A stretch of DNA of 64,000 nucleotides from Gymnopus androsaceus JB14 (lineage: Eukaryota > Basidiomycota > Agaricomycetes > Agaricales > Omphalotaceae): NCBI GenBank assembly GCA_009733575.1, contig ML769392.1, positions 372,001 through 436,000 on the forward strand, read 5' to 3'. Within the stretch, counting starts at the first letter, position 1. Each line of letters begins with the position of its first letter. The notes under the pieces were generated by a model that ran no database searches, was not told the origin of the DNA, and worked only from the letters and a program-made list of their open reading frames with translations. Below are positions 1 to 11,097 of this stretch, piece after piece. The position numbers were made by a program, and so were the translations under genes.

Positions 1-1131
1 CGTTCGATGCTCCGAGACTGGTTTTTGTTTGACCTTTCCAGCCCAAGTATCGAAACCGAGCTCCGTCGACAAGCAATACACCTAATAAAACATTGAAAGG
101 GTTTAATAAATACATGCTTCGGAGATAAAATATTACCTTTGACCACTAGAGCCATTATCCCATAACAAACCAAGTTGACGAAGGCAGCCAACCACAACCA
201 AAGATATTCGAGAGCGATTCTTTCAAAACTGTAGTCGCCAGTGATCCAACACCCTGATTTATATGCTTAAGATAATATTCCACCGTTAATTCAATAGTGA
301 CCCACAGTACTCAGTGTTCCCATAATAACCCTTTCCTTTGTGAGCGGCGATACTGATCCCGACGATAAGGCCGATGAATAGCCAAATCAAGAATAAAACA
401 AGGTAGGCCACTCGGGTCGGGGGGTGCCGACGCAGAACGAGTACACAAAAGGTGTGTATTGCAATAGCCTGAATCTTAAATCTTGAGTAGTCTGAGACGA
501 TTTGGACAAGCTACTCACAGCCGTTCTAAAAAGTAGATTAGCCACAGTTAAACGGAGGGTCGAATCAATGGGGAACCCACGTGAGTGCTACCCCTACGTC
601 CCCCATCTGCTTTAAGATCCCTGGACATTAATTGTATTGATTGAGAGAGGCGGAATCAAAGTCGACACCTTGCCGACCTTGTACTGTGCACAGAAGCCCT
701 TGCATTACTCCCTTAATAGTCATTTTAGTTGAAACATCACCGATTATAGGATAAGACTGACCGCCTCAGCAACCCATTTAACATCCATGATACCACCTAC
801 ACCGCGATGACGCAGAGAGTCAAGTAGAGACCCATAAACGCAGTAAAAACGTACCGATAGCTTGTACTAGATCGAAAATCAACAGGTTCACAAAATAATA
901 ATGGACATGTGTTGAAACAGTCCATGTACGCGATGCACCGCGTTTTATCGCTATAGTAGAATACTTGAATATCGTCCGTGAGCCAAAACATTCGGCATGC
1001 ATTGAAGAAGAACCCACCAAGATGTAGAGGAGAAGGAAAGAGACCAAAAGGGCGGAGCAACAAGCAGATTGTACTGTGAAAGCCAAGCCCAGCCTCGTCC
1101 CGAATGAAAATTCACCCAGCTGGTCAGACAT
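1..1131 (-). CDS. Fungal seven-transmembrane G-protein-coupled receptor (3' part missing)
   Basis: A plasma-membrane receptor, probably signalling through a heterotrimeric G protein; the ligand cannot be read from sequence. It starts at the ATG at 1131 (MSDQLGEFSFG) and runs off the left edge. Exon 1 (1131 to about 820) encodes the first helix and a second helix in YYFVNLLIFDLVQAIG, a phrase typical of agaricomycete receptors of the Git3/cAR-like group. Further exons give GLLCTVQG (extracellular Cys of the conserved disulphide), AIAIHTFCVLVLRRHPPTR (helix 4 region), a helix ending LIVGISIAAH, then EYWCWITGDYSFER and EYLWLWLAAFVNLVCYGIM (helix 5). Introns are short GT-AG; splicing TACT to GGTGTTGG restores Tyr-Trp-Cys-Trp. 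Helices 6-7 and the tail lie outside the window. Family is fairly sure; subfamily is an inference. Confidence 0.8.
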
Positions 1132-1819
1132 AATGCAGACAGCAGTTAAAGGGCGGTGGGTAAGTATAAGCATATTGTAGAACCGTATTTAAAGTCGTCA
1201 ATCATCCAATCCCAGGGGGTAATCCGATATTTGCATTTCGCAATTGCCAATAGCTTTACCCGATGACGGGGGTTTTTCATTGACGGGACGATAATCAAGG
1301 GCTGAAGGAAGGGGAACGGAGAGGAAGGCTAAGAGGTTGGCTGGGTAGGTCGTACTACATGTCGCCACTGAATCCAAGGATGGTACTCCAAAATACTCTA
1401 CCAGCTATACAGCTTCTCTCCAAAGCGTCGGTGCGCCGTTCCGACGTCGGGTCAAAATGTGGGGTAGAATAAGCTATCCTTATCTTCAACTCGACGTCAG
1501 TTACGATCAATCCTCTACACTTTAGTGCTCTCAAACACCATCAGCAGTCATCCGGGCATATAACACCATCTTTGTAGCGTCGGAGTAAGTAGGGTACAGC
1601 AACATCACCTATTCCCAGGTGCGCTACAGTCTCCACGGACTCCGCGCTGCAGGTATGTTTCGAGGAGGCTGATGAGGACGTCTTCCGCGGACAGGCAGCT
1701 ACCAAATCGAAGCTGTGCGGAGGTGCCGCATCCTACAACACTTCATCCTAACTGTACAGCAAGCGCAGGAGGAGCGATTTTGGAGTGATGCTACTTTGCA
1801 GATGATTTAATGAAGGCAT
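1132..1819. other. Receptor 5' flank and unresolved coding-like sequence
   Basis: This holds the promoter of the divergently read receptor and, from about 1455, stretches open in changing frames. One readable piece at about 1690-1810 encodes IEAVRRCRILQHFILTVQQ followed by AQEERFWSDATLQMI and a stop. I recognise no family and cannot build one gene model. The 5' exon(s) of the PP2C gene may also lie here. Confidence 0.35.
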
Positions 1820-2035
1820 ATGGATTATGGACAATTCCTCAAGCTCGAATTGGTTCCTGGAGTGAGAAAGAAAAAACGCCACAAGAAAGCTGTCATATCG
1901 ATTGGAAATGAACCATATGTTCTCGCTGTGATAGTTGTGTTATGCACAGATCAAGCCGAGATATCCAGACGAGAGCTTGAGCGCCTATTACAGTATTTAA
2001 CGGCATCAATAGCGCGCCGAGGTGTACTTGTTTAA
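1820..2035 (+). CDS. Small hypothetical ORF, 71 codons
   Basis: An ATG-initiated frame encoding a basic, mixed helical protein (starts MDYGQFLKLELVPG, followed by the KKKRHKK cluster and later DQAEISRRELERLLQYL). No family is recognised. It sits between unresolved coding-like sequence and the first conserved PP2C exon. It could be the 3' part of a gene whose earlier exons lie at 1455-1810, a broken gene, or chance. A GT just after the ARR codons at about 2020 could also splice it into the downstream gene, but the resulting frame does not match the conserved PP2C frame. Confidence 0.25.
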   Translation: MDYGQFLKLELVPGVRKKKRHKKAVISIGNEPYVLAVIVVLCTDQAEISRRELERLLQYLTASIARRGVLV

Positions 2036-2104
2036 ACGTTCATTGAATTCTAATGCAGCTGAGCTGCAGAGTTGAAGCTGTTAATGGCTTTTAGACTCTT
2101 ACAG

Positions 2105-3749
2105 TGTTCTCCTCGACTGAATCGTCACTTTTCCGACTACATCAGGTTCTCAGCTCCAAGTACGTCCCATCCACGCTCTTTTGTCTCCCAGTATTCATAG
2201 ACCGTTTTTGCAGACGGTGTCATACGACTTCCACTCGCTTCTCCAAAGGTTATAGGAACTGCAACTTCTCGTGGCACCCGTGGGTTGGTACTTCTCTTCA
2301 TTTTTGAACCAAATTTTCCCTTTACACTTCGCAGTCATCAAGAAGATTTTTACGCGTTTTCAGCGCTATCATTAGATCCTGAAGAGCTCCAGATCGGTTT
2401 GAAGAAAAAGCTTGGAATAGAATGGGATCCAAGTCGTGTTGGAGATGTATTTGCTAGACAAGCGGTATTTGTTGGAATATACGATGGGTGCGTACTGTGT
2501 CCATTCGCATTTTGAACGATCACTCAACGTGGCGTTCAGACACGGAGGTCCCGCCGTCTCAGGCTTTCTTCGTCAAGAGCTACATGGGCTTTTCGAGTCT
2601 GTCCATCCTTCCATGATTCCTGAACTGTTTGCTTGGATCAAGGAATTGGGAGGATACTTCAAACGTTACAAAGGCGGACCCCTCGCACCGTGGATTGACG
2701 ACTCAAATCAGGCTCCACCCAAACTCGATCTAGAAGCTCGCGCAGCCACAGCCTTCTTTGAAGTTAGCCAATCGACATGTGCCCTCTTGCAAAAGCTGAT
2801 AGCTTTACTAGGTAGATAGACTGCTTTCTACCGACAGCATGTCCCAGTCGTGTGGCGCCACTGCTTCAGTTGTGATCCTTCAATCTTTGGACGCGCCTGC
2901 TACCCCATTCTTTTCTGCAAGTCGTCTTGCATTGACTGTAGCTCATTGCGGGTGAGGACATCTTAGAAATGGTTGGGCTTTAACCTGCTGATTAATCGCC
3001 CATAGTGACACGCGTGTCCTGCTTTGCTCAACGAATGGAGGGAGAGTTCTTTCCATGACCGAAAATCATCACGCAGATGCTCGAGTACGGATGATACTCA
3101 ATCCCTCCTCCAGAAACTACGCTTAATTATGTTCATAGGGTGAATCGATTCGTTTACGAAGAATGATGGGCTCGTCACTCATTACCGACTCTTATGGAGA
3201 ATCACGGTGAGATGGATTATCCAATTTTTTGTGTTCTCGCCTGCTTAGTGTCATTATATAGGTGGATGGGTGCTCTCGCCAATACTCGAGGGTAAGTACT
3301 AGCATATTCCCTTTTCCATTCATGCTTGAATGTGTCCACAGGCTTGGCGATCTACGCTTCAAAAAATTCGGTGTCACTGCAGAACCCGAAGTCAGGACGA
3401 AACTGCTAGAAAGAGAAGAATGGGCGTACATAATTTTGGTGTCAGATGGCGTTTCTTCCACTCTATCCGACGACGAAATAGTCGATCTTGCAAGAGACGC
3501 CCCAGACCCTAAAGCCGCCGCTGATGCGATTTTGTCTTTTGTTGAAGAACTCGGAGGTGAAGATAACCTCACTGCTATTGTTTTACCTCTCTCTGGCTGG
3601 GGTAAAATACGTGGCCCCGATAAAACGAAAGAGTTGAGAGAGTATCGACGAAAACAAGCAGGTCAGTCAATACTTTTTCTCTTTACTGCTACATCAAAGC
3701 TTATAAAGGTCTTCAACCAGAGGGTAGCGAGCGCCAGCGCAGGATGTAA
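2105..3749 (+). CDS. PP2C-type serine/threonine phosphatase, PTC6-like (probably mitochondrial)
   Basis: A metal-dependent protein phosphatase. The first clearly conserved exon is near 2211: VIRLPLASPKVIGTATSRG, then a splice gives TRGHQEDFYAF, the fungal PTC6-like variant of the N-terminal motif. An intron splits the metal motif; joined, it reads GIYDGHGG (Asp ligands). Later exons give SVVILQSLDA, VAHCGDTRVL (motif with Gly-Asp), RMMGSSLITDSYGE, RWMGALANTRGLGD, VSDGVSSTLSDDE and GGEDNLTAIVLPL (terminal Asp-Asn). The last exon ends in SERQRRM and a stop at 3747-3749. All these junctions use GT-AG introns of normal length. The 5' end, including any mitochondrial targeting peptide, is unresolved, so the start given is approximate. 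It converges with the gamma-glutamyltransferase, 101 nt away. Confidence 0.85.
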
Positions 3750-3850
3750 TGCTGAATATCTATACGTTATGGCATGGACCTTGTAGATTTACAGCTTCAT
3801 AATCAACAGTGTATGTATATATGTATATTGTTAAGTTATTTGACGATTCT

Positions 3851-6647
3851 TCATATTTGCGCGGCTGCATGACCGTCGGCTCGAGGGTCAGATCCAGCAG
3901 CCCAGACTGTCTGTCCGGAAGCGTCATTAATCTTCTGATTACTTGTCCTCGACCCATCATGCTGGAAAAATCGTCAACGATGTGTGGGAGGAATTCCGAA
4001 AAACTGAAGCGCCTACCTTCGCTGAAAACCGGTCGCTGAACGAGCATCATGTCCCATTTCTTTGAAAAAGTTTTGAGAGACAATGTCGACGCACAGAATG
4101 GAGAAGGATCTTACCGCGTAGCTTACTTATCGTCTCATCCGAGATCCCTTCTTCGAAATACACCTCGCTATTGATATCTCCGGGGGTTCCTGTTGAGTTG
4201 CTCTGAGTCTCAGGACTTCCCGCTGATATGCAGAAACGAGGAGCATCAAGAGCAGCTTGAGGCGTGAATCCACGCAATATGTTTAACAGTACTTGAATGT
4301 GTCCTTGTGGCTGGTATACAATCAAAAAGCCAGCACAAAATCCATCGAATTTTGCTACATACCTGCATAAACCCACCCATGACACCATAACTAAGGAAAA
4401 GTTCGTCATTTCTTGTCACCATACAAGGTATGATGGTGTGGTCTATAGTTCGAAGGTCAGATATGTCAGCGAATTGAACATGTAAGACTGAAATACAAGG
4501 TCGTTTTCCACCCTAAATGTCGATTAAGAAACTTCACTAAACCAAGTATAGCAAGGACCAGACCTTCAACATGTTCGGATGTCCATCTTGCAGGAAAAAT
4601 CCGCTTCCTCGGTTTTGTAGCGTGAATCCACATCCTTTAGGTATAGCTTCAAAGGGATTAGCTAGAGTTTTCTTTTCTTTTTGGTGTATTTTTACCTCCA
4701 GTTCCAAAGCCTATACCAAAAGTCAGCATCGGGAACGGCATGGACTGAAAAGTAATCATTCACCAGCGTAATTGCTCTGTATGTAACTGCAGGCATTGCC
4801 CCATTGGTCCGTCACTAAATTTCCAGGCAAATAAGATAAACTGGATAATCAAGAAAGACAACATACCAGAGAAATAAACCGTGTCCGAGGAATTGACTGG
4901 GTTACCCTAACATACCACCATTTTAGTGACTTTATACTTGTTAAGAGGAAGACACACATGGACAACGTGGGGGTTTGTCTTCGACGGGTCAATAAGCTTG
5001 GCTCGCTTTGCGAGATATTCCTACAGAAATCAATTTAGTTACTACTTGCTAGATAGAGAGGATTCTCACCTTGCTCAACAGCTCTTTCACTGGAACATGG
5101 ACAATTTCAGGGTCTGTCACATAATACTGGCTGTCTGCACTTCATGATGAGGGATATGAACGCATTCAATCGACAAAAGACTGTACCAGAGAAAGCAAGT
5201 CTAGTGAATCCGTTTTGAGAAGGATAGATCGCGTAGTGGGAATAAACAACACGAACCGCATGGCCTCAACGAGAGCGTGAAGGTATTCAGGAGAATTGTG
5301 TTCCATCTCTAGTAATGGTTTGATGATCTCTTGCTCTTGCAGGCTCTCAAGGATTCCAAGAGCAATAAGTGCAGTGATTCCTGGCTTTCAAGTTCAGAAG
5401 ATTTTCCGTGCTTCTTCTTTGAACACACCTTGTCCGTTCGGCGGGCACTTGCAAAAACGTATCAGTTACCTTTGCAGTTGGCGACTTTTGAAGAAGATAC
5501 CTCGTAGACCTTGAGCTCATCGGCATAAGTGTAGTGTATAGGCTCGACAAAAGATGTTTCATGTTTTGCCAGATCCTCCAGTTCCATGACGCCTCCTTTG
5601 CTTTGAATAAGCTCTACAATCGCCTCCGCGACGTAGCCTTTGTAAAAGCCCTCTTTTCCCTTCTCACCTAACTCGCGGAAGGTTTTTGCGAGATTTGGGA
5701 GTTTGACAACTTGACCAGGAAGTGGGGCTTTACCGTTCAAAAGCATTTCGTCGCCATTTGGAGAAGCGTTCTTTATGAGATTCTGGATGGAGTTCAGGAT
5801 CAACTTCTAAATGATACAACGTCAAATCAACTTCACTTCAGATCGTTGCCACTAGAAGAGAGAGTTTTAGAAGTAGATTCAGATATAGTGCGATAAAAAC
5901 TTACAGAATAACTGTGGATTTCAGACACCGGCACTCTAAAAGGCATTAGTTATTGATTGAACATCGATGCGGCGAGAGAATACGGTTTACCCTTCTTCAG
6001 CCAATCTGATAGCTGGTGCCAGTACTTCCGCAACAGAAAGCTTACCGCTTCCAAACTTCTCAACGGTGTCGACCCAAGCGGCAGCAGCACCTGTACCTCA
6101 GGATTTAGTTTCACAGTGCCTCTGCGAGATGTGAGAAAGCACACCTGGAACAGTAACCGCATTTAAATCAGTCGTAGGAATGGAATGTCCCGTGAGGCCG
6201 CGCGATCGAGCATATTCCAAGGTCAATTTCTCAGGCGAGTGTCCTGATCCATTCAGCGCCTTGACTTGCTTGGTTTTCGCGTCAAAGAACAGGCAGAAGG
6301 CGTCTCTGAGCTGTATCATGAGCTATTGGATGAGATAAATGGTTGAGCGGCTCACCCTCCGATACCACAACAACTGGGTTCGGTTACATTCAAGGCAGCA
6401 GATGTAGCCACCGCGGCATCAGCTGAAACTAGTTCAAGCGGAATAAGAGTCGCAAAGATTGAGCAGACCTACCCGCATTACCCCCTTTTCGCAAGATCTC
6501 CAGTCCAGCCTCTGTGGCCAGGGGTTGGGAAGACGAGACTATACCTTTGGTGCCATAGACTACAGATCTACGAGAAGGGTATCGCTGGAGAACGAGCTGG
6601 GGGGATTCGACCTTCGTCCAGTCAATTCTTACAGGCGAAGAAGGCAT
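3851..6647 (-). CDS. Gamma-glutamyltransferase / glutathione hydrolase-like proenzyme (YwrD type)
   Basis: An Ntn-hydrolase that self-cleaves and transfers or hydrolyses gamma-glutamyl groups. Starts [10 protein letters not shown] at 6647; no signal peptide, so probably intracellular. Early motifs: [75 protein letters not shown]. The nucleophile region reads SSDTVYFS (Thr is the expected catalytic residue), then [15 protein letters not shown] and [18 protein letters not shown], matching the small subunit. More than ten short introns. Near the C terminus the frame breaks: MMGRGQVI is followed two bases out of step by [20 protein letters not shown] and a stop at 3851, the normal family ending. 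Without a shift the protein would read through into unrelated residues. A one-base deletion in the sequence is the likely cause. Confidence 0.85.
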
Positions 6648-6799
6648 TTTGGAACTTGAGCCCAGGATGTGAAATTACAAATGCTTTTATACCTTCATGA
6701 TATCGGAGGTCCGAAATCCCTTCCGACGTCGTGTGATGATAAGTTCGGAAGTAGAGTTATTTACCCGCGGCGATTGCCGTATCAATCGCCGCGTTTACC
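6648..6799. promoter_or_regulatory. Shared divergent promoter region
   Basis: About 150 nt separate the start codons of the gamma-glutamyltransferase (-) and prefoldin subunit 6 (+). Both promoters must lie here or overlap the 5' coding ends. I see no clear TATA box. Confidence 0.5.
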
Positions 6800-7336
6800 A
6801 TGTCGTCCTCTTTACAATCATTGCGCGAAAAGCTTCAGGCTGCCTCTGTCGACTTTCAAAATATACAACTCGAGCTCAGCAATGTTGTAGAAGCGAGACA
6901 AAAGCTGGACGCACAGCTGTCTGAGAACGAAATGGTTAAAAAGGTGCGCAATCGTTTTGCCCTGTCTTCGCGTCATCTAATAATATTTGCGCTAGGAATT
7001 TGCTACTTTGACGCCTGAAAACATTGTTTACAAGCAAATCGGACCCGTCCTGGTGAAGCAGGATCAAGCAGAGGCAAAAAGCACCGTTGATACACGTTTA
7101 GAATTCATTCGAGCTGAGATGTACGATACAATCTCTAGTATTTTATGCTTTTACTGATTAAGTACTAGTAAACGTATAGAAACACAGCTCAAGGACATTG
7201 AAGCAAAATCCGAGAAGAAAAAGACAGAAGTTTGTCATCATTTCTATGCATCGCAAAGAGATATTCACCGGAGTCTTCCTCACAGATCGTCGAAATACAA
7301 ACAACGCTCCAACAACAGAGCCAGCCTCCTGCGTAG
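6800..7336 (+). CDS. PFD6: Prefoldin subunit 6 (beta-type; Yke2/Gim1)
   Basis: A subunit of the cytosolic hexameric prefoldin chaperone, which delivers nascent actin and tubulin to the CCT chaperonin. Four exons (6800-6943, from 6996, from about 7169, last to 7336) join as MSSSLQSLREKLQ..., ENEMVKKEFATLTPENIVY, KQIGPVLVKQDQAEAK, RLEFIRAEIKRIETQLKDIE, and EIVEIQTTLQQQSQPPA then stop. The layout is N-terminal coiled coil, central beta hairpin (IYKQIGPVL-like) and C-terminal coiled coil, about 125 residues, normal for the family. No frame problem. The stop codon lies only 41 nt from that of the convergent uS17m gene. Confidence 0.95.
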
Positions 7337-7377
7337 AATACCGGTACCGATATGGCAAATCATAGATAAATCCAAAT

Positions 7378-7845
7378 CTACTGCTCCGATAATAGTGCTC
7401 GTAATGCAGAAGTTGGAGATACACTGGTAGTTGATGACGCTTTCGCTTCCTCTGCTGCTCTACGTGCTCGCATTTTCGCCCGCTCTGTCTCAGGACTGCT
7501 GACAATTGTTTCCAGCTTGAAGCGTTTTCTCGCGGATACAGGCGGGCAGTTGCGAATAATCACTACATCATCTTTTTGCAGTTCTGGGTGTGACCATGTC
7601 AGCTACAGTTTCCATTGTAAAAACGCGACTGGTTAAGCGTACTGTTTTCAGGATCATGCGTCAAGTACTTCTTGGAACGCTCTATGCGCTTGAGAAATAT
7701 TTAAAACAAAGATATTGAGAAAAAGTGCTGGAAAACACACCTTGGTAGTGAGTTTGTGTGCTACCCAACGAGTGACCGTTACTGTGGCTGTTTTATCCAT
7801 AAACCCTACTTTCGTGACCAGCCCTCTGAAAGCCATTGGTGGCAT
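7378..7845 (-). CDS. MRPS17: Mitochondrial small-subunit ribosomal protein uS17m (S17)
   Basis: An rRNA-binding OB-fold protein of the mitochondrial small ribosomal subunit. The chosen start is MPPMAFRGLV; an upstream in-frame Met at 7959 would add a non-homologous leader. Exon 1 encodes VTKVGFMDKTATVTVTRW and VAHKLTTK, the S17 core. After introns the frame continues through the LTHDPENKL-like region to IIRNCPPVSARKRFKLE, the conserved C-terminal strand, then a fungal mitochondrial extension rich in Ala, Ser and Thr ending ALRALLSEQ. The short basic N terminus suits mitochondrial import. Confidence 0.9.
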
Positions 7846-8123
7846 TTTGCACAGTAGTGTTGGCGTGAAAGTGAGAACGAAGATGAATACACCACGTGGT
7901 GCTGGCCGGTCAAATTTAATAAGCGCCCAGAAGCGCTGAACTCGTCGCGTCGCGCGCATTCAACGCGTATCTACATTGTCAAACAGACCGTAGTGCTATG
8001 GTGAGAATTATATAAATTGTAGTGTAAAAAGCCTAATGAGCCGTCGCGGGGTAGTACAAAGTCCTTGTACTTAATGTACTGATGATAAATGATAGAGTAT
8101 TCTGTATTCTAAGATATTTGTCT

Positions 8124-10661
8124 TCACGTAGATGAATTGTCGGATTCTTTAGACCTAGCAGAGGAATTGGCAATTGCGTGCTTTGATTTCGCCCGTAACT
8201 TCGCTCCATATCTGGAATATTAGGCAATGAGTTGCGCTGTAGCAAAAAGAAGAAAGAGCTCAGGGCATACTTTAAGAAGACGAACGGAATTGGAACCATG
8301 ATTAGGGCGATGAATCCTAATAGTGAACTGGGATAGAATTTCAGTCAAGATTGTACCAGGGAAGAGCTCAAGACGTACCTTGCCCATTGAGAGCCTAGTT
8401 TGTCGTACATTTGCTCTGCGAAAAGTGGAAATCCGGCCCCAAATAGACTTCTTACGACAGTATTCGCAGCGAGTGCCGAAGCAGCCATCATAGCGAAGCT
8501 ATCCACTATATAGTTAAACAACCCCAGCTAGAAGGCCAAGAGTCATATCAATCAAAATCTGCGACATGGAAATGACGGCCAGACTAACGAATATCCAGTT
8601 GATAGAAAACCCCATGAGGCCTAAGTATTCAGATCGTCAATAAATGTAGCGAGGGCTTCAACTTTTCAACCTAGCTGAAAGATTTGGAAAACTCTATGGA
8701 AGATAGCCTTCCGACTAATCATAGTCTTGCCCCAAATCTTTCAGCTGGGCTAAAAGGTAAGTGGAGGCTGCCTAAGGAGAATACACACCTCCTGCCATCA
8801 TAGGTGCCCAGAAAGAGACGGAGGGGTACGAGGTCCAGGCGAACCAGAAGAAAGAAGCTGCATATAAAGGTGCTGCAATTAGGATCATCTCCAAACGAAA
8901 CCTGTTCGATCATTAGTGCTTCAGTTCACTTGGAGGAGATGGCGAACTAAACTCAGGAGGAACTGGATTCGGAGCACATCTCGCAACTTCGCGCTCATAA
9001 CGAGGGTTGAAAATCAGAACGTACTGCACAAATAAAGACAATCAGGTTTTGAGTACAATGATACAGCAAATAACTTACCAATGTCACACCCACGGCACCA
9101 CCGATTAATAATGGGAGGAAACACAGACCCTGTAATCCAGCATTAAACCGTTCAAAGACGATCGGGTAAGCCTCAAATAATAGATAGAGGCAGCCGTATA
9201 CAAACTATGAATACCAGGTCAAAATTTAAAGGTTATCACAGACAGACAAAGTCCTCACGCTCATGTACACCGTCGCTGAGAGCAGCATAGGCTCTTGGAT
9301 AAGCATGACGAACGGACGAGCAAGTACATTCTCAATTTGTTGAGCCAGTGTTTTCTTGGTGGCTTCGATGGCGGCGTAGTATCTGTCATCTCCAGTGTCT
9401 TTGCGCTTTTGGCGAGCTTTCTGTGCCAGCAGAATGGGGCTGGTTGATCATCAGAACTGTAAAAACAAGCCAATATTGCTAACTCACGCGTAGGTCTCCG
9501 GCAACGTGAAGACAATACCAACCCAGCAAACCCCAGCCTTTGTAAGGGTCTGAATAAGATATATTTCAAGCTGATCCTTGACTTACAAATATAGCAAGCA
9601 CTCCGAATAGCCATCGCCATGAAACCCCTGAATGAGATATTTTCAGAGATTTCTCAATCAACGCAGTTAGCTAGACATACCAGAGACATACATAAAACCT
9701 GCTACAGTAGGTCCCAATGCCGGCCCAGCAAAAGGAGCCAGAGTGAAAATCGCTAGAGCCTTTCCACGGGTCTTTGAATCCCAAATATCTGCCACCAATG
9801 CACTACAGAGTTTATCAATAAATCCGCAAAGACTAAACAAGGGCGACTAACTGACCCAGAATTTGTTAAAGGGGCTGAAGCAAAAGTTCCTCCAAGGAAG
9901 CGAAAGACCAGTATAGATGCAGTGTTTTTTGAAACCGCCATGGCAACTTGGAAAAGCTTTGGTAGCTTAGATTTGAAAGGTGCTAGCTCGAGAATACGAG
10001 CAAAACTCACCGTGTAAATGAAAAAAGATCCAATGAAAACAGGCCTTCGTCCAAATTCTTCTGACCTGAGTAACAGCTGAGTAAGTAACTTGAACTTATT
10101 ACTCTCTATGGCACTCTCACAGAGGACCGAAAACCAGGGGCCCCACGCAATATCCGGCCACAAAGAGTGAAATCATCAAAGTAGCCACCTCATCCGACAG
10201 TTTGAACTCTTCTATCATTCCCAAAACCTCAGACGCTACAAAAGATCGTTAAAGTAGGGCGATGATGGAGTGGAACGGTATACTGACGAGCAGAACTCGC
10301 AAACGTCCTGAGAATTCAAATAATAAAACAACGGAATCCAGAGAATAGATGTGACTCACGCATTTAACACAAGAAGACCTCCGAAGATTGTCAAGTACCA
10401 TCTTTGTGCTCTTGACCAATTCTGTCGTAGAATCAATGTAAGCGGGGGGAATGCAATGCATAATGATATTTCGCTCACCATCGGATTTTTGGGATCATCA
10501 ATGTCGAAGGTAACCAGATACGGGTCAGAGTCTCGCTCAGCATCCTGCATGGTCACCTGGAATGGTGGGTCTTGTTTATCGTTCGAATTTTCCACCTCCG
10601 GTACAGAGAGTATAGCACGCTCCGCACGGGCGTGAGATGAAAAACTGGACCGAGTGGACAT
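8124..10661 (-). CDS. Major facilitator superfamily drug:H+ antiporter, DHA1 type
   Basis: Plasma-membrane efflux transporter of the fungal multidrug (Flr1/Aqr1-like) group with 12 predicted helices. N-terminal hydrophilic segment [16 protein letters not shown]... carries the family signature [12 protein letters not shown] (after splicing) followed by [17 protein letters not shown]. The cytoplasmic loop between helices 2 and 3 has [13 protein letters not shown] (motif A remnant). The gene is cut into about a dozen short exons. The last splice gives [20 protein letters not shown] and a stop at 8124-8126. Substrate cannot be predicted. Its start is 436 nt from the divergent WRAP73 start. I did not trace every exon, so single-base defects cannot be excluded. 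Confidence 0.88.
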
Positions 10662-11097
10662 GGTACGGGAAACATACCACGATGAAACGAGATTTAAGGC
10701 AGGAGCCCGCCCAAGGGTGCGCGACCGAGCGGACTGGCCTGCATAGTAAACGGTATTGACAAAGTTTATTACTTATCGATAATGATCTTTGTCAACGCGG
10801 ATGGAAAGGAAGACCGTTTTGGAGCGACTTCGTCATACTACCTATGCGTGTCCTGCACGGACTTTCTGCACATAAGTACTCTATCAACGAAGCGTCGTTT
10901 CGTCGCTGGTCTTGAGAGATTCGCACGAAGATGTAGGAGGACACGGTGCAGCCTGAAACAGCGGTGGACTACTTAGCGAAAGACGGGCGGACTAGCGGAC
11001 TGATTCCTCACGATCATGTGCCCCGTGACGCGTACGCCACATTGTTGACTTCCACCATCTCGATTCTCGTTGATATCTTCAGCGTACGGGATTCGCG
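10662..11097. promoter_or_regulatory. Divergent intergenic region between DHA1 transporter and WRAP73
   Basis: 436 nt between two start codons. It has moderately GC-rich patches near 10700-10740 and 10980-11040. I see no gene, repeat or recognisable motif, only short frames without coding character. Confidence 0.4.
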
